Below are positions 7,423 through 14,885 of a stretch of 23,405 nt of DNA, one piece after another; position 1 is the stretch's first letter; each line of letters opens with the position of its first letter. The stretch lies in the NCBI GenBank assembly GCA_902464615.1, contig CABQKA010000015.1, forward strand, positions 1 to 23,405, read 5' to 3'. Made by a program: the position numbers and the translations under genes. Source of the DNA: an uncultured Prevotella sp. (GTDB taxonomy: Bacteria > Bacteroidota > Bacteroidia > Bacteroidales > Bacteroidaceae). A model generated the notes under the pieces. That model did no database searches. It was not told the DNA's origin and worked only from the letters and a program-made list of their open reading frames with translations.

Positions 7423-8691
7423 ATGAGAAAAGGACTCTCCACATACTGGAAACAAGCCTGTCGAGACTGGAACTATATCTTCAAGAAAGAGTTGCGCACC
7501 ATCTTCAAGGATGAAGGTATTCTTATTTTTTTCATCCTTGTCCCGCTTGCCTATCCTCTTGTGTACAGCTTCATTTACACGGGCGAAGTGGTGCGGGAAG
7601 TCCCCGTCGCCGCCGTCGATGAGAGCCACACCGCAAGAAGCCGCGAATACCTGCACAAGGTTGATGCAACAGCCGACGTCAGGATTGTTTCACAATGTAC
7701 AGATATGGAAGAGGCACGCACGCTGGTCCGCCGCCGCGAAGCATACGGTATCGTCCGCATCCCGGCAGATTTCAACGACAAACTTACCCGCGGCGAGCAA
7801 GCCCATGTCAGCATCTACTCCGACATGAGTGGTCTTCTTTACTATAAGGCACTGCTTGTCGCCAATACCGACGTTTCATTGGAAATGAATGCCCGAATCA
7901 AAACGGAACGGGCCGGCAACAGCACGGACGAACAAGACCGCATCACGGCTTACCCCATTACCTATGAAGCCGTCAATCTGTACAACCCGCAAACTGGATT
8001 TGCCGCATTTCTCATACCCGCGGTCTTGGTGCTCATTATACAGCAGACTTTGCTATTAGGCGTAGGCCTATCCGCCGGTACCGCCCGCGAGCACAATCTT
8101 TTCCGCGAATTAATGCCTATTAACCGACATTATGCGGGACTACTGCGCATCGTCCTGGGGAAAAGCTTCGCTTACCTTCTCGTTTACATCCCCATTTCAG
8201 TCTATGTGCTCGGAGTCGTGCCCCATCTTTTCCGGCTTAATCAGATAGGGAATCCGGCCCAGCTCGCCTTCTTCGTTATTCCTTATCTGCTCGCCTGTAT
8301 TTTTTTCGCAATGACGGTGTCTGTACTTCTCCGTCACCGGGAAACGTGTATTATGGTCATCGTATTCACTTCGTTGCCACTGCTTTTCATTTCCGGAGTC
8401 TCTTGGCCAGGTTTCTCCATTCCTCCCTTCTGGAAAGCGCTGTCGTATCTGTTCCCCTCCACGGCGGGCATCAACGGATTTTTGAAAATCAACAGCATGG
8501 GGGGGAGCATTGTCGAAGCCGCTCCCGAATGGCACATCCTGTGGACACAGGCCTTCATTTACTTTTTCACTACATGCCTGACCTACCGCTACAGCATCAT
8601 GACGTCACGCCGCCGCTACATTGCCCGATATAAAGCTCTGAAACGTAGACACACGACAGCAATCAACGGGCACGGGAGTCTACTCCCGTAG
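7423..8691 (+). CDS. ABC-2 type transporter permease (second of pair)
   Basis: This 422-aa protein has the same architecture as its upstream neighbour. A cytoplasmic start contains FKKELRTIFKDEGI. A helix at about 31-54, a periplasmic domain beginning VPVAAVDESHTARSREYL, and a C-terminal group of helices (about 194-214, 240-268, 283-305, 315-335 and 375-392) follow. VPVAAVDESHTARSREYL lines up with LPVGMVDNDRTAMSRNLA in the first permease, which supports origin by duplication. I chose ATG 7423; an in-frame open stretch back to 7315 overlaps the first permease in another frame and has no family likeness. The C-terminal tail is Arg/Lys-rich. No nucleotide-binding domain is present. The stop codon lies at the edge of a small dyad, ACGGGAGT-CT-ACTCCCGT (8672-8689). 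Confidence 0.88.
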   Translation: MRKGLSTYWKQACRDWNYIFKKELRTIFKDEGILIFFILVPLAYPLVYSFIYTGEVVREVPVAAVDESHTARSREYLHKVDATADVRIVSQCTDMEEARTLVRRREAYGIVRIPADFNDKLTRGEQAHVSIYSDMSGLLYYKALLVANTDVSLEMNARIKTERAGNSTDEQDRITAYPITYEAVNLYNPQTGFAAFLIPAVLVLIIQQTLLLGVGLSAGTAREHNLFRELMPINRHYAGLLRIVLGKSFAYLLVYIPISVYVLGVVPHLFRLNQIGNPAQLAFFVIPYLLACIFFAMTVSVLLRHRETCIMVIVFTSLPLLFISGVSWPGFSIPPFWKALSYLFPSTAGINGFLKINSMGGSIVEAAPEWHILWTQAFIYFFTTCLTYRYSIMTSRRRYIARYKALKRRHTTAINGHGSLLP

Positions 8692-8785
8692 TTCAGAAAC
8701 GGCAAAGAAACATAGCGGGAAAGATTGCACAGAAAAATCGCCGCACATCTGCCTCCGACGGATGCAGGAACCGTACCCATGCCAT

Positions 8786-9418
8786 TCAGAATTGGCAAAA
8801 AAACGTAACGAGGAACGGGACACTGACGTCAATCAGTATGCCGTGGAATACTGCGATTGCTGCCATAGGCTGGCCGCAAGTCCGGATGATGGCGGGCAAA
8901 GCCACATCGACCGACGTAACCCCTGCCACGGCGATAGGGGCCAGCTTTCCGAAGAAACGCCGGAAAAGAGGAGCGCCGATAAGCGCTATAAGTTCGCGAA
9001 ATACGTTGGAGAGCAAAGCTATTGTACTTAATTCCGCAGCCAGTTGCGCCCCCAAGGAAGGCATCTTCAGTTGCGCTATCAAGATAGAGGAAAGGGAATA
9101 ATAACCCATTCCGCTCCCCGCCGCCAAAACCTCAAAGACCGACCACTGACGCAATAACAGCGCAATCACTGCCGAGAACGCCAATGTCCCTCCGACGGTG
9201 GCCAGCGGCAAAAGCACCCACCGCCACGAAAAATGCTCCAGCAAGCGGCGAAGTTGCTTATTCCGGCCAATGCTCACGCCTACCTGCAACATCAAAAAAT
9301 ACAACACATAGGCCGAAGCCTCGTGCAAGCCAGCTTCCGCGCCGCCATCCGGATTCCAGCAGCGCCCCACCAGACAGCCACAGATAAACATGACCAATAC
9401 GGTAAGACTGCCCTTCAT
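8786..9418 (-). CDS. lysO: LysO-type lysine exporter, C-terminal subunit
   Basis: LysO (DUF340, formerly YbjE) exports L-lysine and toxic analogues across the inner membrane. In E. coli it is a single chain of about 300 aa. Here 210 aa correspond to the C-terminal two thirds, with about five hydrophobic segments. Family landmarks are GSGMGYYSLSS, AELSTIALLSNVFRE and TSVDVALPAIIRTCG, which hold the conserved intramembrane Glu and Asp positions. I start at ATG 9418, whose ATGA overlaps the stop of the N-terminal gene. The open frame runs back to 9529, but that part overlaps the neighbour and is not family-like. The two halves add up to 302 aa, so this is a split gene and not a truncation. The gene converges with the permease operon. 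Confidence 0.88.
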   Translation of the reverse strand: MKGSLTVLVMFICGCLVGRCWNPDGGAEAGLHEASAYVLYFLMLQVGVSIGRNKQLRRLLEHFSWRWVLLPLATVGGTLAFSAVIALLLRQWSVFEVLAAGSGMGYYSLSSILIAQLKMPSLGAQLAAELSTIALLSNVFRELIALIGAPLFRRFFGKLAPIAVAGVTSVDVALPAIIRTCGQPMAAIAVFHGILIDVSVPFLVTFFCQF

Positions 9419-9693
9419 CGCCCACCTTTTTTCAAACGGATGAAACGGCGTAACAGACACACGGCCGTAAGTGTTCCGGCCACGCCGGCCACACTCAGCA
9501 ACAAAGCCTGCCCACCGATACTTGCCCAATGCTTCAACAGCACTTCATTGGCCCCTACCGTTATACCCAGCACAAACAGCATCACGTAAACCGTGCCACT
9601 GATGGTCTTGTCTATCCGCCGCAACCAGTTGCAGCGACGAAACACATAGCCGATGGCCACACCTGCCACAATCACTATAATAATGTCCAGCAT
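9415..9693 (-). CDS. LysO-type lysine exporter, N-terminal subunit
   Basis: This 92-aa membrane protein corresponds to the first third of one-chain LysO. It has hydrophobic helices at about 2-18, 33-50 and 59-82, and ends in a positively charged tail (RRFIRLKKGGR). The stretch YVMLFVLGITVGANEVLL resembles YVLYFLMLQVGVSIGRNKQL in the C-terminal subunit. I start at ATG 9693 (MLDIIIVIV); longer in-frame starts add a charged segment with no likeness to the family. The stop overlaps the next start as ATGA, so both halves are very likely made together in equal amounts. A minus-strand -7 box lies at 9774-9781. Confidence 0.85.
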   Translation of the reverse strand: MLDIIIVIVAGVAIGYVFRRCNWLRRIDKTISGTVYVMLFVLGITVGANEVLLKHWASIGGQALLLSVAGVAGTLTAVCLLRRFIRLKKGGR

Positions 9694-9773
9694 TGCTCTC
9701 TTCCTATTATTTTCCGCGCCTTCTGTTCTCGCCTCCTCTACATCCGGAAGACATTCCACCCAAAAACGCGGTA

Positions 9774-9781
9774 CAAAATTA
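9774..9781 (-). promoter_or_regulatory. -7 box of the lysO operon promoter
   Basis: On the minus strand the site reads TAATTTTG (TAnnTTTG). Transcription would begin near 9768 and leave a leader of about 75 nt before ATG 9693. No clear -33 element is seen. No lysine riboswitch can be recognised in this short leader. Confidence 0.5.
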
Positions 9782-9919
9782 AACCTTTATGGACAACCAT
9801 ACGGGATTCGCATAACAAAAACGCGCGCATCATCCCGTCCTCACGGCTTCATGAACACTTACAAGCAGTAGCCGCCCATTTTTTTCATACCCTCCCCGCC
9901 GCATTCCGTGAATAATGCG

Positions 9920-9927
9920 TAAGTTTG
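9920..9927 (+). promoter_or_regulatory. -7 box upstream of the nudix-tex unit
   Basis: TAAGTTTG fits TAnnTTTG and is followed by CATAAACAAG. It lies 42 nt before the ATG at 9970. No clear -33 element is present. It faces away from the lysO promoter in the same 276-bp gap. Confidence 0.55.
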
Positions 9928-9969
9928 CATAAACAAGAATAGACTTTACAGAATAACCCCCGCCTGATT

Positions 9970-10575
9970 ATGGAAAAGGAAGATCCGAAAAAATGGGAAG
10001 TCGTCAAGAGCGAATACCTGTTCCGGCGGCCCTGGCTCACTGCCCGGCGCGATCATGTCCGGTTGCCCGACGGCACAGAACAGCCGGAATACTACGTATT
10101 GGAATATCCGGACTGGGTCAACGTCATCGCCCGCACACGCGACGGCTCGTTCGTCCTGATCCGCCAATACCGCCACGGAATAGGCCGCACCTGCTATGAA
10201 CTTTGCGCCGGATGCGTCGAACCTACTGACGCCTCCCCCGAAGCCGCAGCCCGCCGCGAACTCTTGGAAGAAACCGGTTTCGGAGGGGGGCAATGGCACT
10301 TGCTCGCCACCCTTTCCGCCAATGCCAGCTCCACGAACAACCTGACGCACTGCTTCGTGGCTACCGACGTAGAACATATCTGCGGGCAACATCTGGAAGC
10401 CACCGAAGACATCACCGTACATTTGCTGACGGCTTCAGAAGTCCGCCGTTTGCTTCAACAAAACGCTATCCTGCAAGCCACTATGGCAGCACCGCTATGG
10501 CAATACTTTTGTCAAACGCGCGAATTGTCCCTGCCGGAAGATTCCGGCACCGGCCATTCCGGAAGCCACCCATGA
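9970..10575 (+). CDS. Nudix hydrolase, ADP-ribose pyrophosphatase-like
   Basis: Nudix enzymes of this group cleave nucleoside diphosphate derivatives such as ADP-ribose. The protein is 201 aa. An N-terminal strand region typical of ADPRases (WEVVKSEYLFRRPWLTARRDHVRLPDG) leads to FVLIRQYRHG (61-70). The Nudix box then runs from G81 to F104 and ends RELLEETGF (96-104), with the metal-binding Glu97, Glu100 and Glu101. Upstream of REL the box has one extra residue, and Asp87 stands where Glu is usual. RQYR before the box is the common ADP-ribose/NDP-sugar class mark. The last 20 residues are polar and poorly conserved. The gene ends 37 nt before tex and is probably in one transcript with it. The substrate is not proven. 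Confidence 0.88.
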   Translation: MEKEDPKKWEVVKSEYLFRRPWLTARRDHVRLPDGTEQPEYYVLEYPDWVNVIARTRDGSFVLIRQYRHGIGRTCYELCAGCVEPTDASPEAAARRELLEETGFGGGQWHLLATLSANASSTNNLTHCFVATDVEHICGQHLEATEDITVHLLTASEVRRLLQQNAILQATMAAPLWQYFCQTRELSLPEDSGTGHSGSHP

Positions 10576-10612
10576 GCGCCTCGGAAAAGCATTCTCAACC
10601 TTTTGCCCTTAC

Positions 10613-12748
10613 ATGACCCATACTGAATACATCGCCCAACAGCTCCATTTGCCCGAACACGCCGTCGGACAAGCCATCCGCCTCCTCGAAGGAGGAGCTA
10701 CCATCCCCTTCATCAGCCGCTACCGCAAGGAAGCCACCGGCGGGATGGACGAAGTTCAAATCGGTTCCATTCAAGAGTGGAACGAAAGGCTCAAGAAATT
10801 AGACGAAAGACGTGAATACATTCTTACAGCCATTGCCGCACAGGGACGCCTGACGGACGAACTGCGCGCCCGCATCACAGACTGCCGCGAGGCCACGGTC
10901 CTGGAAGACCTTTACCTTCCCTATAAGCCTAAACGGCGCACACGGGCAGAAAGCGCCCGGCAGAAAGGACTTGAGCCGCTTGCCGACTTGCTGACGACGC
11001 GGCCCAATACCCTTCCGGAACAAGCAGCCCGTGCCTACACATCTCCCGAAGTGCCTACCGTCGAGGAAGCGCTGCAAGGCGCCAGCGACATCCTTGCCGA
11101 GCGCATCAACGAAGACGAACGCGCACGACAGTCCCTGCGGCAGACCTACGCCCGCACCGCCCTCGTGCGCTCCAAAGTGGTCAAGGGGAAAGAAGCCGAA
11201 GGAGACAAATACCGCGACTACTTCGAGGCGGAAGAACCGCTGCGACGCTGTTCGGCCCACCGGATGCTGGCCATGCGCAGAGGAGAAGCCGAGGGATTTC
11301 TCCGTATCAGCATTGTCCCCGCCGACGAGACGGAAGCCGTAGGCCGCCTGGAGCGCATGTTCGTCCGCCGCGGGACTGCCGCCGCCCCGTGGGCGGAACA
11401 AGCCGTCGCCGATGCTTACAAACGGCTGCTACGCCCAAGCATTGAAGCGGAATTTGCCGCTGCCAGCAAAGCGAAAGCCGACGAAGAAGCCATTCAGGTA
11501 TTTGCGGAAAACCTGCGGCAACTGCTCCTTGCACCGCCGCTCGGCGGCCGGCGCATCATGGGCATCGACCCGGGCTTCAGGACAGGCTGCAAGATTGCCT
11601 GCATCGACGGGCAGGGACAGTTGTGCTGCCACGACGTCATCTTCCCACACCCGCCCCATGCCGACCAGACAACCGCCGGAGAGACCGTCAGGCGGCTGGT
11701 CCGCCAGTACGGCATAGAGGCCGTTGCCATCGGCAACGGCACGGCCGGCCGCGAGACAGAGGCGTTCGTCCGCTCGCTCGCCATCGAGGGCATAGATATA
11801 TTTCTCGTAAGCGAAGACGGCGCGTCCGTCTACTCCGCGTCAAAAGCCGGCCGCGAAGAATTTCCCGACGAGGACGTCACGGTGCGCGGCGCTGTCTCCA
11901 TAGCCCGCCGCCTGGCCGACCCGTTGGCCGAACTGGTCAAAATCGACGCCCGCTCGCTCGGCATCGGGCAATACCAGCACGACGTGGACGCCTCCGCACT
12001 GAGACGTGCCCTTGACCGTACCGTAGAGCACTGCGTCAATGCCGTCGGCGTAAATCTCAACACGGCCAGCAAGCATTTGCTTACCTACGTATCGGGCTTA
12101 GGACCGGCGCTGGCGCAGAACATCGTAGATTTCCGCACGGAAAACGGGCCTTTCGCAGACCGCCGCGCACTGCTCAAAGTGCCGCGCCTCGGAGCCAAGG
12201 CTTTTGAACAGTGCGCCGGCTTCCTCCGCATCCCGGATGGGAAAAATCCGCTGGACAACACGGCTGTCCACCCCGAACGCTACGCCCTGGTACGCCAGAT
12301 GGCGGCCGACGCCGGCTGCGACGTCGCCACGCTCATTGCCTCGCCCCAACGGCGGCAAAGCCTCGACCTCGCACACTACTGCACGGCAGAAACAGGCATA
12401 CCCACGCTGACTGACATCCTAAGCGAGCTGGCCAAACCGGGGAGAGACCCGCGCGGGACAGCCCAGGTGTTCCAATACGCCGATGACCTGCATAGCCTCG
12501 ACGACGTGAAGCCGGGCATGGAGCTCCCCGGGGTCGTGACCAACATCACGCGATTCGGCTGTTTCGTAGACCTCGGCATCAAGGTCAAGGGACTGGTCCA
12601 CATCTCCCAACTGGCCGACCACTTCGTACAGGACCCGGCATCCGTTGTCCATATCCAGCAACAGGTCCGTGTCCGCGTCCTCGACGTTGATGCCGGCCGC
12701 GGCCGAATTTCACTGACCATGCGGGGCGTCAGCCAGAAAGCCGGCTGA
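10613..12748 (+). CDS. tex: Tex-family RNA-binding transcription accessory protein
   Basis: Tex is a cytoplasmic nucleic-acid-binding factor related to eukaryotic Spt6, linked to transcription and stress tolerance. The 711-aa protein shows the full domain order. The Tex N-terminal helical region (about 1-190) contains IPFISRYRKEATGGMDE and YLPYKPKRRTRA. A YqgF/RNase H-like domain (about 315-450) opens with IMGIDPGFRTGCK and holds IGNGTAGRETE. A helix-hairpin-helix region (about 477-560) has NTASKHLLTYVSGLG and FADRRALLKVPRLG. An S1 RNA-binding domain (about 634-703) has GVVTNITRFGCFVDLG and GLVHISQLAD. Length and order match the family, with only a short C-terminal tail after S1. The 21-bp repeat block fills the gap to tadA. 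Confidence 0.96.
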   Translation: MTHTEYIAQQLHLPEHAVGQAIRLLEGGATIPFISRYRKEATGGMDEVQIGSIQEWNERLKKLDERREYILTAIAAQGRLTDELRARITDCREATVLEDLYLPYKPKRRTRAESARQKGLEPLADLLTTRPNTLPEQAARAYTSPEVPTVEEALQGASDILAERINEDERARQSLRQTYARTALVRSKVVKGKEAEGDKYRDYFEAEEPLRRCSAHRMLAMRRGEAEGFLRISIVPADETEAVGRLERMFVRRGTAAAPWAEQAVADAYKRLLRPSIEAEFAAASKAKADEEAIQVFAENLRQLLLAPPLGGRRIMGIDPGFRTGCKIACIDGQGQLCCHDVIFPHPPHADQTTAGETVRRLVRQYGIEAVAIGNGTAGRETEAFVRSLAIEGIDIFLVSEDGASVYSASKAGREEFPDEDVTVRGAVSIARRLADPLAELVKIDARSLGIGQYQHDVDASALRRALDRTVEHCVNAVGVNLNTASKHLLTYVSGLGPALAQNIVDFRTENGPFADRRALLKVPRLGAKAFEQCAGFLRIPDGKNPLDNTAVHPERYALVRQMAADAGCDVATLIASPQRRQSLDLAHYCTAETGIPTLTDILSELAKPGRDPRGTAQVFQYADDLHSLDDVKPGMELPGVVTNITRFGCFVDLGIKVKGLVHISQLADHFVQDPASVVHIQQQVRVRVLDVDAGRGRISLTMRGVSQKAG

Positions 12749-12775
12749 GCGCGCCTGCACTGTCAGCTACGGGCC

Positions 12776-12838
12776 TTAGCCCCGTGACAACAAACCTTAG
12801 CCCAATAAAAACAGGCCTTAGCCCCGGCGACGCCGGCA
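12776..12838. repeat. 21-bp periodic intergenic repeat, locus 2, between tex and tadA
   Basis: Three units begin at 12776 (TTAGCCCCGTG), 12797 (TTAGCCCAATA) and 12818 (TTAGCCCCGGC), exactly 21 bp apart. Each TTAG is preceded by CC, mostly in the form GGCC, at the end of the previous unit. The last unit contains a dyad, CCGGCG-A-CGCCGG (12824-12836). The block fills most of the 117-nt gap between the tex stop and the tadA ATG. No TAnnTTTG box is seen in the gap, so tadA is probably read from upstream. Confidence 0.85.
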
Positions 12839-12865
12839 AGCACGCCATTCTCCAAATCCCCGACC

Positions 12866-13297
12866 ATGACAGACGAAGAATACATGCAGAAAGCACTGGA
12901 ACAAGCCCGCGTGGCCCTTGCCAAAGACGAGGTGCCCGTGGGTGCCGTCGTCGTTTGCCGCGACCGCATCATCGCCCGCGCACATAACCTGACGGAGACG
13001 CTCCACGACGTGACCGCCCACGCGGAAATGCAGGCCATCACAGCAGCTGCCGACGCTTTGGGCGGAAAATACCTGGACGTATGCACGCTATACGTCACGG
13101 TGGAACCGTGCGTCATGTGCGCCGGTGCCATAGGCTGGTCGCAGCTCGGCCGCCTGGTCTACGGCGCGCCAGACCCGAAGCGTGGCTTCAACCGTTTTGC
13201 CCCGCAAGCCCTCCACCCGAAGACGGAGGTGCGCGGCGGTGTCCTTGAAGAGGACTGCGCCCGCCTCATGAAAGATTTCTTCAGGCAGAAAAGATGA
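12866..13297 (+). CDS. tadA: tRNA adenosine(34) deaminase TadA
   Basis: TadA converts adenosine to inosine at the wobble position of tRNA-Arg(ACG), so one tRNA can read several Arg codons. The 143-aa protein is a full single-domain cytidine/adenosine deaminase. The zinc and catalytic residues are visible: H52-A-E54 and PCVMC with Cys82 and Cys85. Other marks are EVPVGAVVV (22-30), the tRNA-recognition NLTETLHDVTAHAEM (41-55) and the later GAPDPKRGF. The gene usually is essential. Its last four bases overlap a possible upstream ATG (13294) of the next frame, although I place the yraN start later. Confidence 0.94.
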   Translation: MTDEEYMQKALEQARVALAKDEVPVGAVVVCRDRIIARAHNLTETLHDVTAHAEMQAITAAADALGGKYLDVCTLYVTVEPCVMCAGAIGWSQLGRLVYGAPDPKRGFNRFAPQALHPKTEVRGGVLEEDCARLMKDFFRQKR

Positions 13298-13335
13298 CAC
13301 ATGGCGGCCCCGCCCGCCATATACTTTCCCGGAAA

Positions 13336-13734
13336 ATGGCACAGCACAACGAAACTGGCCGACGCGGCGAAGAACTGGCCTGCCGCTACCTGGCCCGGCA
13401 GGACTATCGCCTGCTGGACCGCAACTGGCGGTGCGGCCATCTGGAGATAGACATCATAGCCGACGACTTCGGCGAAGTGGTCTTTGTCGAAGTCAAGACG
13501 CGCCGCGACGAAACGCTCGCAAACGCGGCCGATGCCGTCACGCTCGAAAAGAAAAAACACCTGCTCGACGCGGCCCGCGCCTATCTGGCACAAAAGCAGT
13601 TGGACCAGCCCTTCCGCTTTGACATCATCACCGTCGTAGGCGAGCGTCCGCCGTTCCGGCTGACCCATATCCGCAACGCTTTTTCCACGGAAAGCGTGCA
13701 CTACCAAATCTCACCACACCGCTATGGACATTGA
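13336..13734 (+). CDS. YraN family endonuclease-like protein (UPF0102)
   Basis: The family has a Holliday-junction-resolvase-like nuclease fold, but its cellular role is not settled. The 132-aa form starts MAQHNETGRRGEELACRYL, the typical family N-terminus. The nuclease core is GHLEIDIIADDFGEVVFVEVKTR, with Glu37, Asp39, Glu52 and Lys54 matching the E-x-D...E-x-K active site. ARAYLA and FRFDIITV follow as usual. An in-frame ATG at 13294, in an ATGA overlap with the tadA stop, would add 14 residues without family likeness; I prefer 13336 but cannot exclude coupling from the upstream codon. The 3' end overlaps the next gene by 11 nt. Confidence 0.85.
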   Translation: MAQHNETGRRGEELACRYLARQDYRLLDRNWRCGHLEIDIIADDFGEVVFVEVKTRRDETLANAADAVTLEKKKHLLDAARAYLAQKQLDQPFRFDIITVVGERPPFRLTHIRNAFSTESVHYQISPHRYGH

Positions 13735-14077
13735 ACGCATACGCGAATACTGCCTTTCCCGAAAAAAGGCGACGGAAGACATGGCCTTCGGTCCGGATGG
13801 CCTGCTCTTCCGCATTTACGGAAAAATCTTTGCCTACCTCGACTTGGAACGGCCCGACCGCGTCGTACTGAAATGCGACCCGGACTATGCCCTTGAACTG
13901 CGCGAACGCCACGAGGGCATTTGCGGGGCATGGCACTGGAACAAGCGATATTGGAACGAAGTGCGCTTCGACAGCGACGTGGACGATGAGCTGATTTTCC
14001 GTCTCGTGGACCACTCCCTGTCCGAAGTGCTGAAAAAACTGCCCAAGAAAATCCAGGCCGAATATGCAGTTTCCTGA
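13724..14077 (+). CDS. MmcQ/YjbR family protein
   Basis: This 117-aa cytoplasmic protein belongs to the MmcQ/YjbR family, whose fold resembles a DNA-binding 'double wing' but whose function is not established. Family landmarks are the N-terminal IREYCLSRKKATEDMAFG, then LLFRIYGKIFAYLDL, VVLKCDPDYALELRERH, the aromatic GAWHWNKRYWNEV and a C-terminal DELIFRLVDHSLSEVLKKLPKK. The length is the family norm. The ATG lies inside the 3' end of yraN and the stop lies inside the 5' end of birA (14 nt overlap), so it is part of a translationally packed run. Confidence 0.87.
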   Translation: MDIERIREYCLSRKKATEDMAFGPDGLLFRIYGKIFAYLDLERPDRVVLKCDPDYALELRERHEGICGAWHWNKRYWNEVRFDSDVDDELIFRLVDHSLSEVLKKLPKKIQAEYAVS

Positions 14078-14885
14078 CTTGCCTTCCAACTGGGCACACC
14101 TGCACTGGAAGGAGACAGACTCCACCATGTGCCGCCTCCGCGACAAGGACGTGGCGGAATGCGGCAAAGAGTTCGTCCTCGTCACAGCCGACTACCAGTC
14201 GGCCGGACGCGGACAGCACGGCACGCATTGGGAAGCCGCCCCGGGACGTAACCTGCTCTTCGGATTCCGCTTTTCGCCCGTTTTCCTCCAGGCCGGACAG
14301 CAGTTCCGGCTTTCTGAAGCGCTGGCACTCTCCGTAACCGGCGCCCTCGGCCGGCTGATTCCTGACGTTGCCGTCAAGTGGCCCAACGACATTTATTACC
14401 GTGACCGGAAAATATGCGGCATGCTGCTGGAACATGACCTGTGCGGCACACACATCGGCACGACGCTGACCGGCGTGGGCATCAACGTCAACCAGCGCGC
14501 CTTCTCCGGCGATGCGCCCAATCCCGTCTCGCTCCGCCAGATTCTGGGACACGACACGGACCGTGCCGCGCTCCTGACCGCCATCTTACGCCGTTTTGAA
14601 GAAGCCTACCGCCTGCTCCAGGCCGGAGGAGGTGAGGAAATGGACCACCGCTACGCCGCCGCCCTGTACCGCCGCGAAGGCTTACACCCATTCCGCGACG
14701 CCGAAGGGAAATTCCTCGCCCGCATCGTGGCCGTCGCACCGGACGGACGACTGACACTGGAAGACGAAAGCGGGAAGCTGCGGCGCTACGCATTCAAGGA
14801 AGTGACGTTTCTGCTTCCTGAACTCCCTCCGCCCGGCGCTGGTGCACCGGAAAACAAGGAAACACCCAAGTCACATGAAGACTGA
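14064..14885 (+). CDS. birA: Biotin--[acetyl-CoA-carboxylase] ligase
   Basis: The enzyme activates biotin to biotinyl-AMP and attaches it to the carrier protein of biotin-dependent carboxylases. The 273-aa protein has the catalytic domain with DSTM (19-22), the adenylate-binding QSAGRGQHGTHWEA (45-58), KWPNDIYY (105-112), KICGMLLEH and GVGINVNQ. A small C-terminal domain (about 225-255) follows, then a polar Pro/Glu-rich tail. There is no N-terminal helix-turn-helix, so this is a monofunctional (class I) ligase and not a bio operon repressor. The start overlaps the end of the mmcQ-like gene, and the end overlaps the MATE gene by 11 nt. Confidence 0.93.
   Translation: MQFPDLPSNWAHLHWKETDSTMCRLRDKDVAECGKEFVLVTADYQSAGRGQHGTHWEAAPGRNLLFGFRFSPVFLQAGQQFRLSEALALSVTGALGRLIPDVAVKWPNDIYYRDRKICGMLLEHDLCGTHIGTTLTGVGINVNQRAFSGDAPNPVSLRQILGHDTDRAALLTAILRRFEEAYRLLQAGGGEEMDHRYAAALYRREGLHPFRDAEGKFLARIVAVAPDGRLTLEDESGKLRRYAFKEVTFLLPELPPPGAGAPENKETPKSHED

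Noticed and set aside
8672..8689. Dyad ACGGGAGT-CT-ACTCCCGT at the end of the second permease gene as a terminator
   Set aside because: The loop is only 2 nt (4 nt if one pair opens), it lies inside the coding end, and no T-run follows. It is mentioned with the gene but not called a terminator.
9694..9773. Lysine riboswitch in the lysO leader
   Set aside because: The leader is about 75 nt, far shorter than the known lysine riboswitch, and shows none of its helices.
12776..12838. The 21-bp repeats as a CRISPR array
   Set aside because: Units are too short, have no separate unique spacers of CRISPR length, and no cas genes are near.
13159..14552. Long minus-strand frames opposite yraN, mmcQ-like and birA
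   Set aside because: These are shadows of GC-rich codons of the plus-strand genes; their products lack any family motif.
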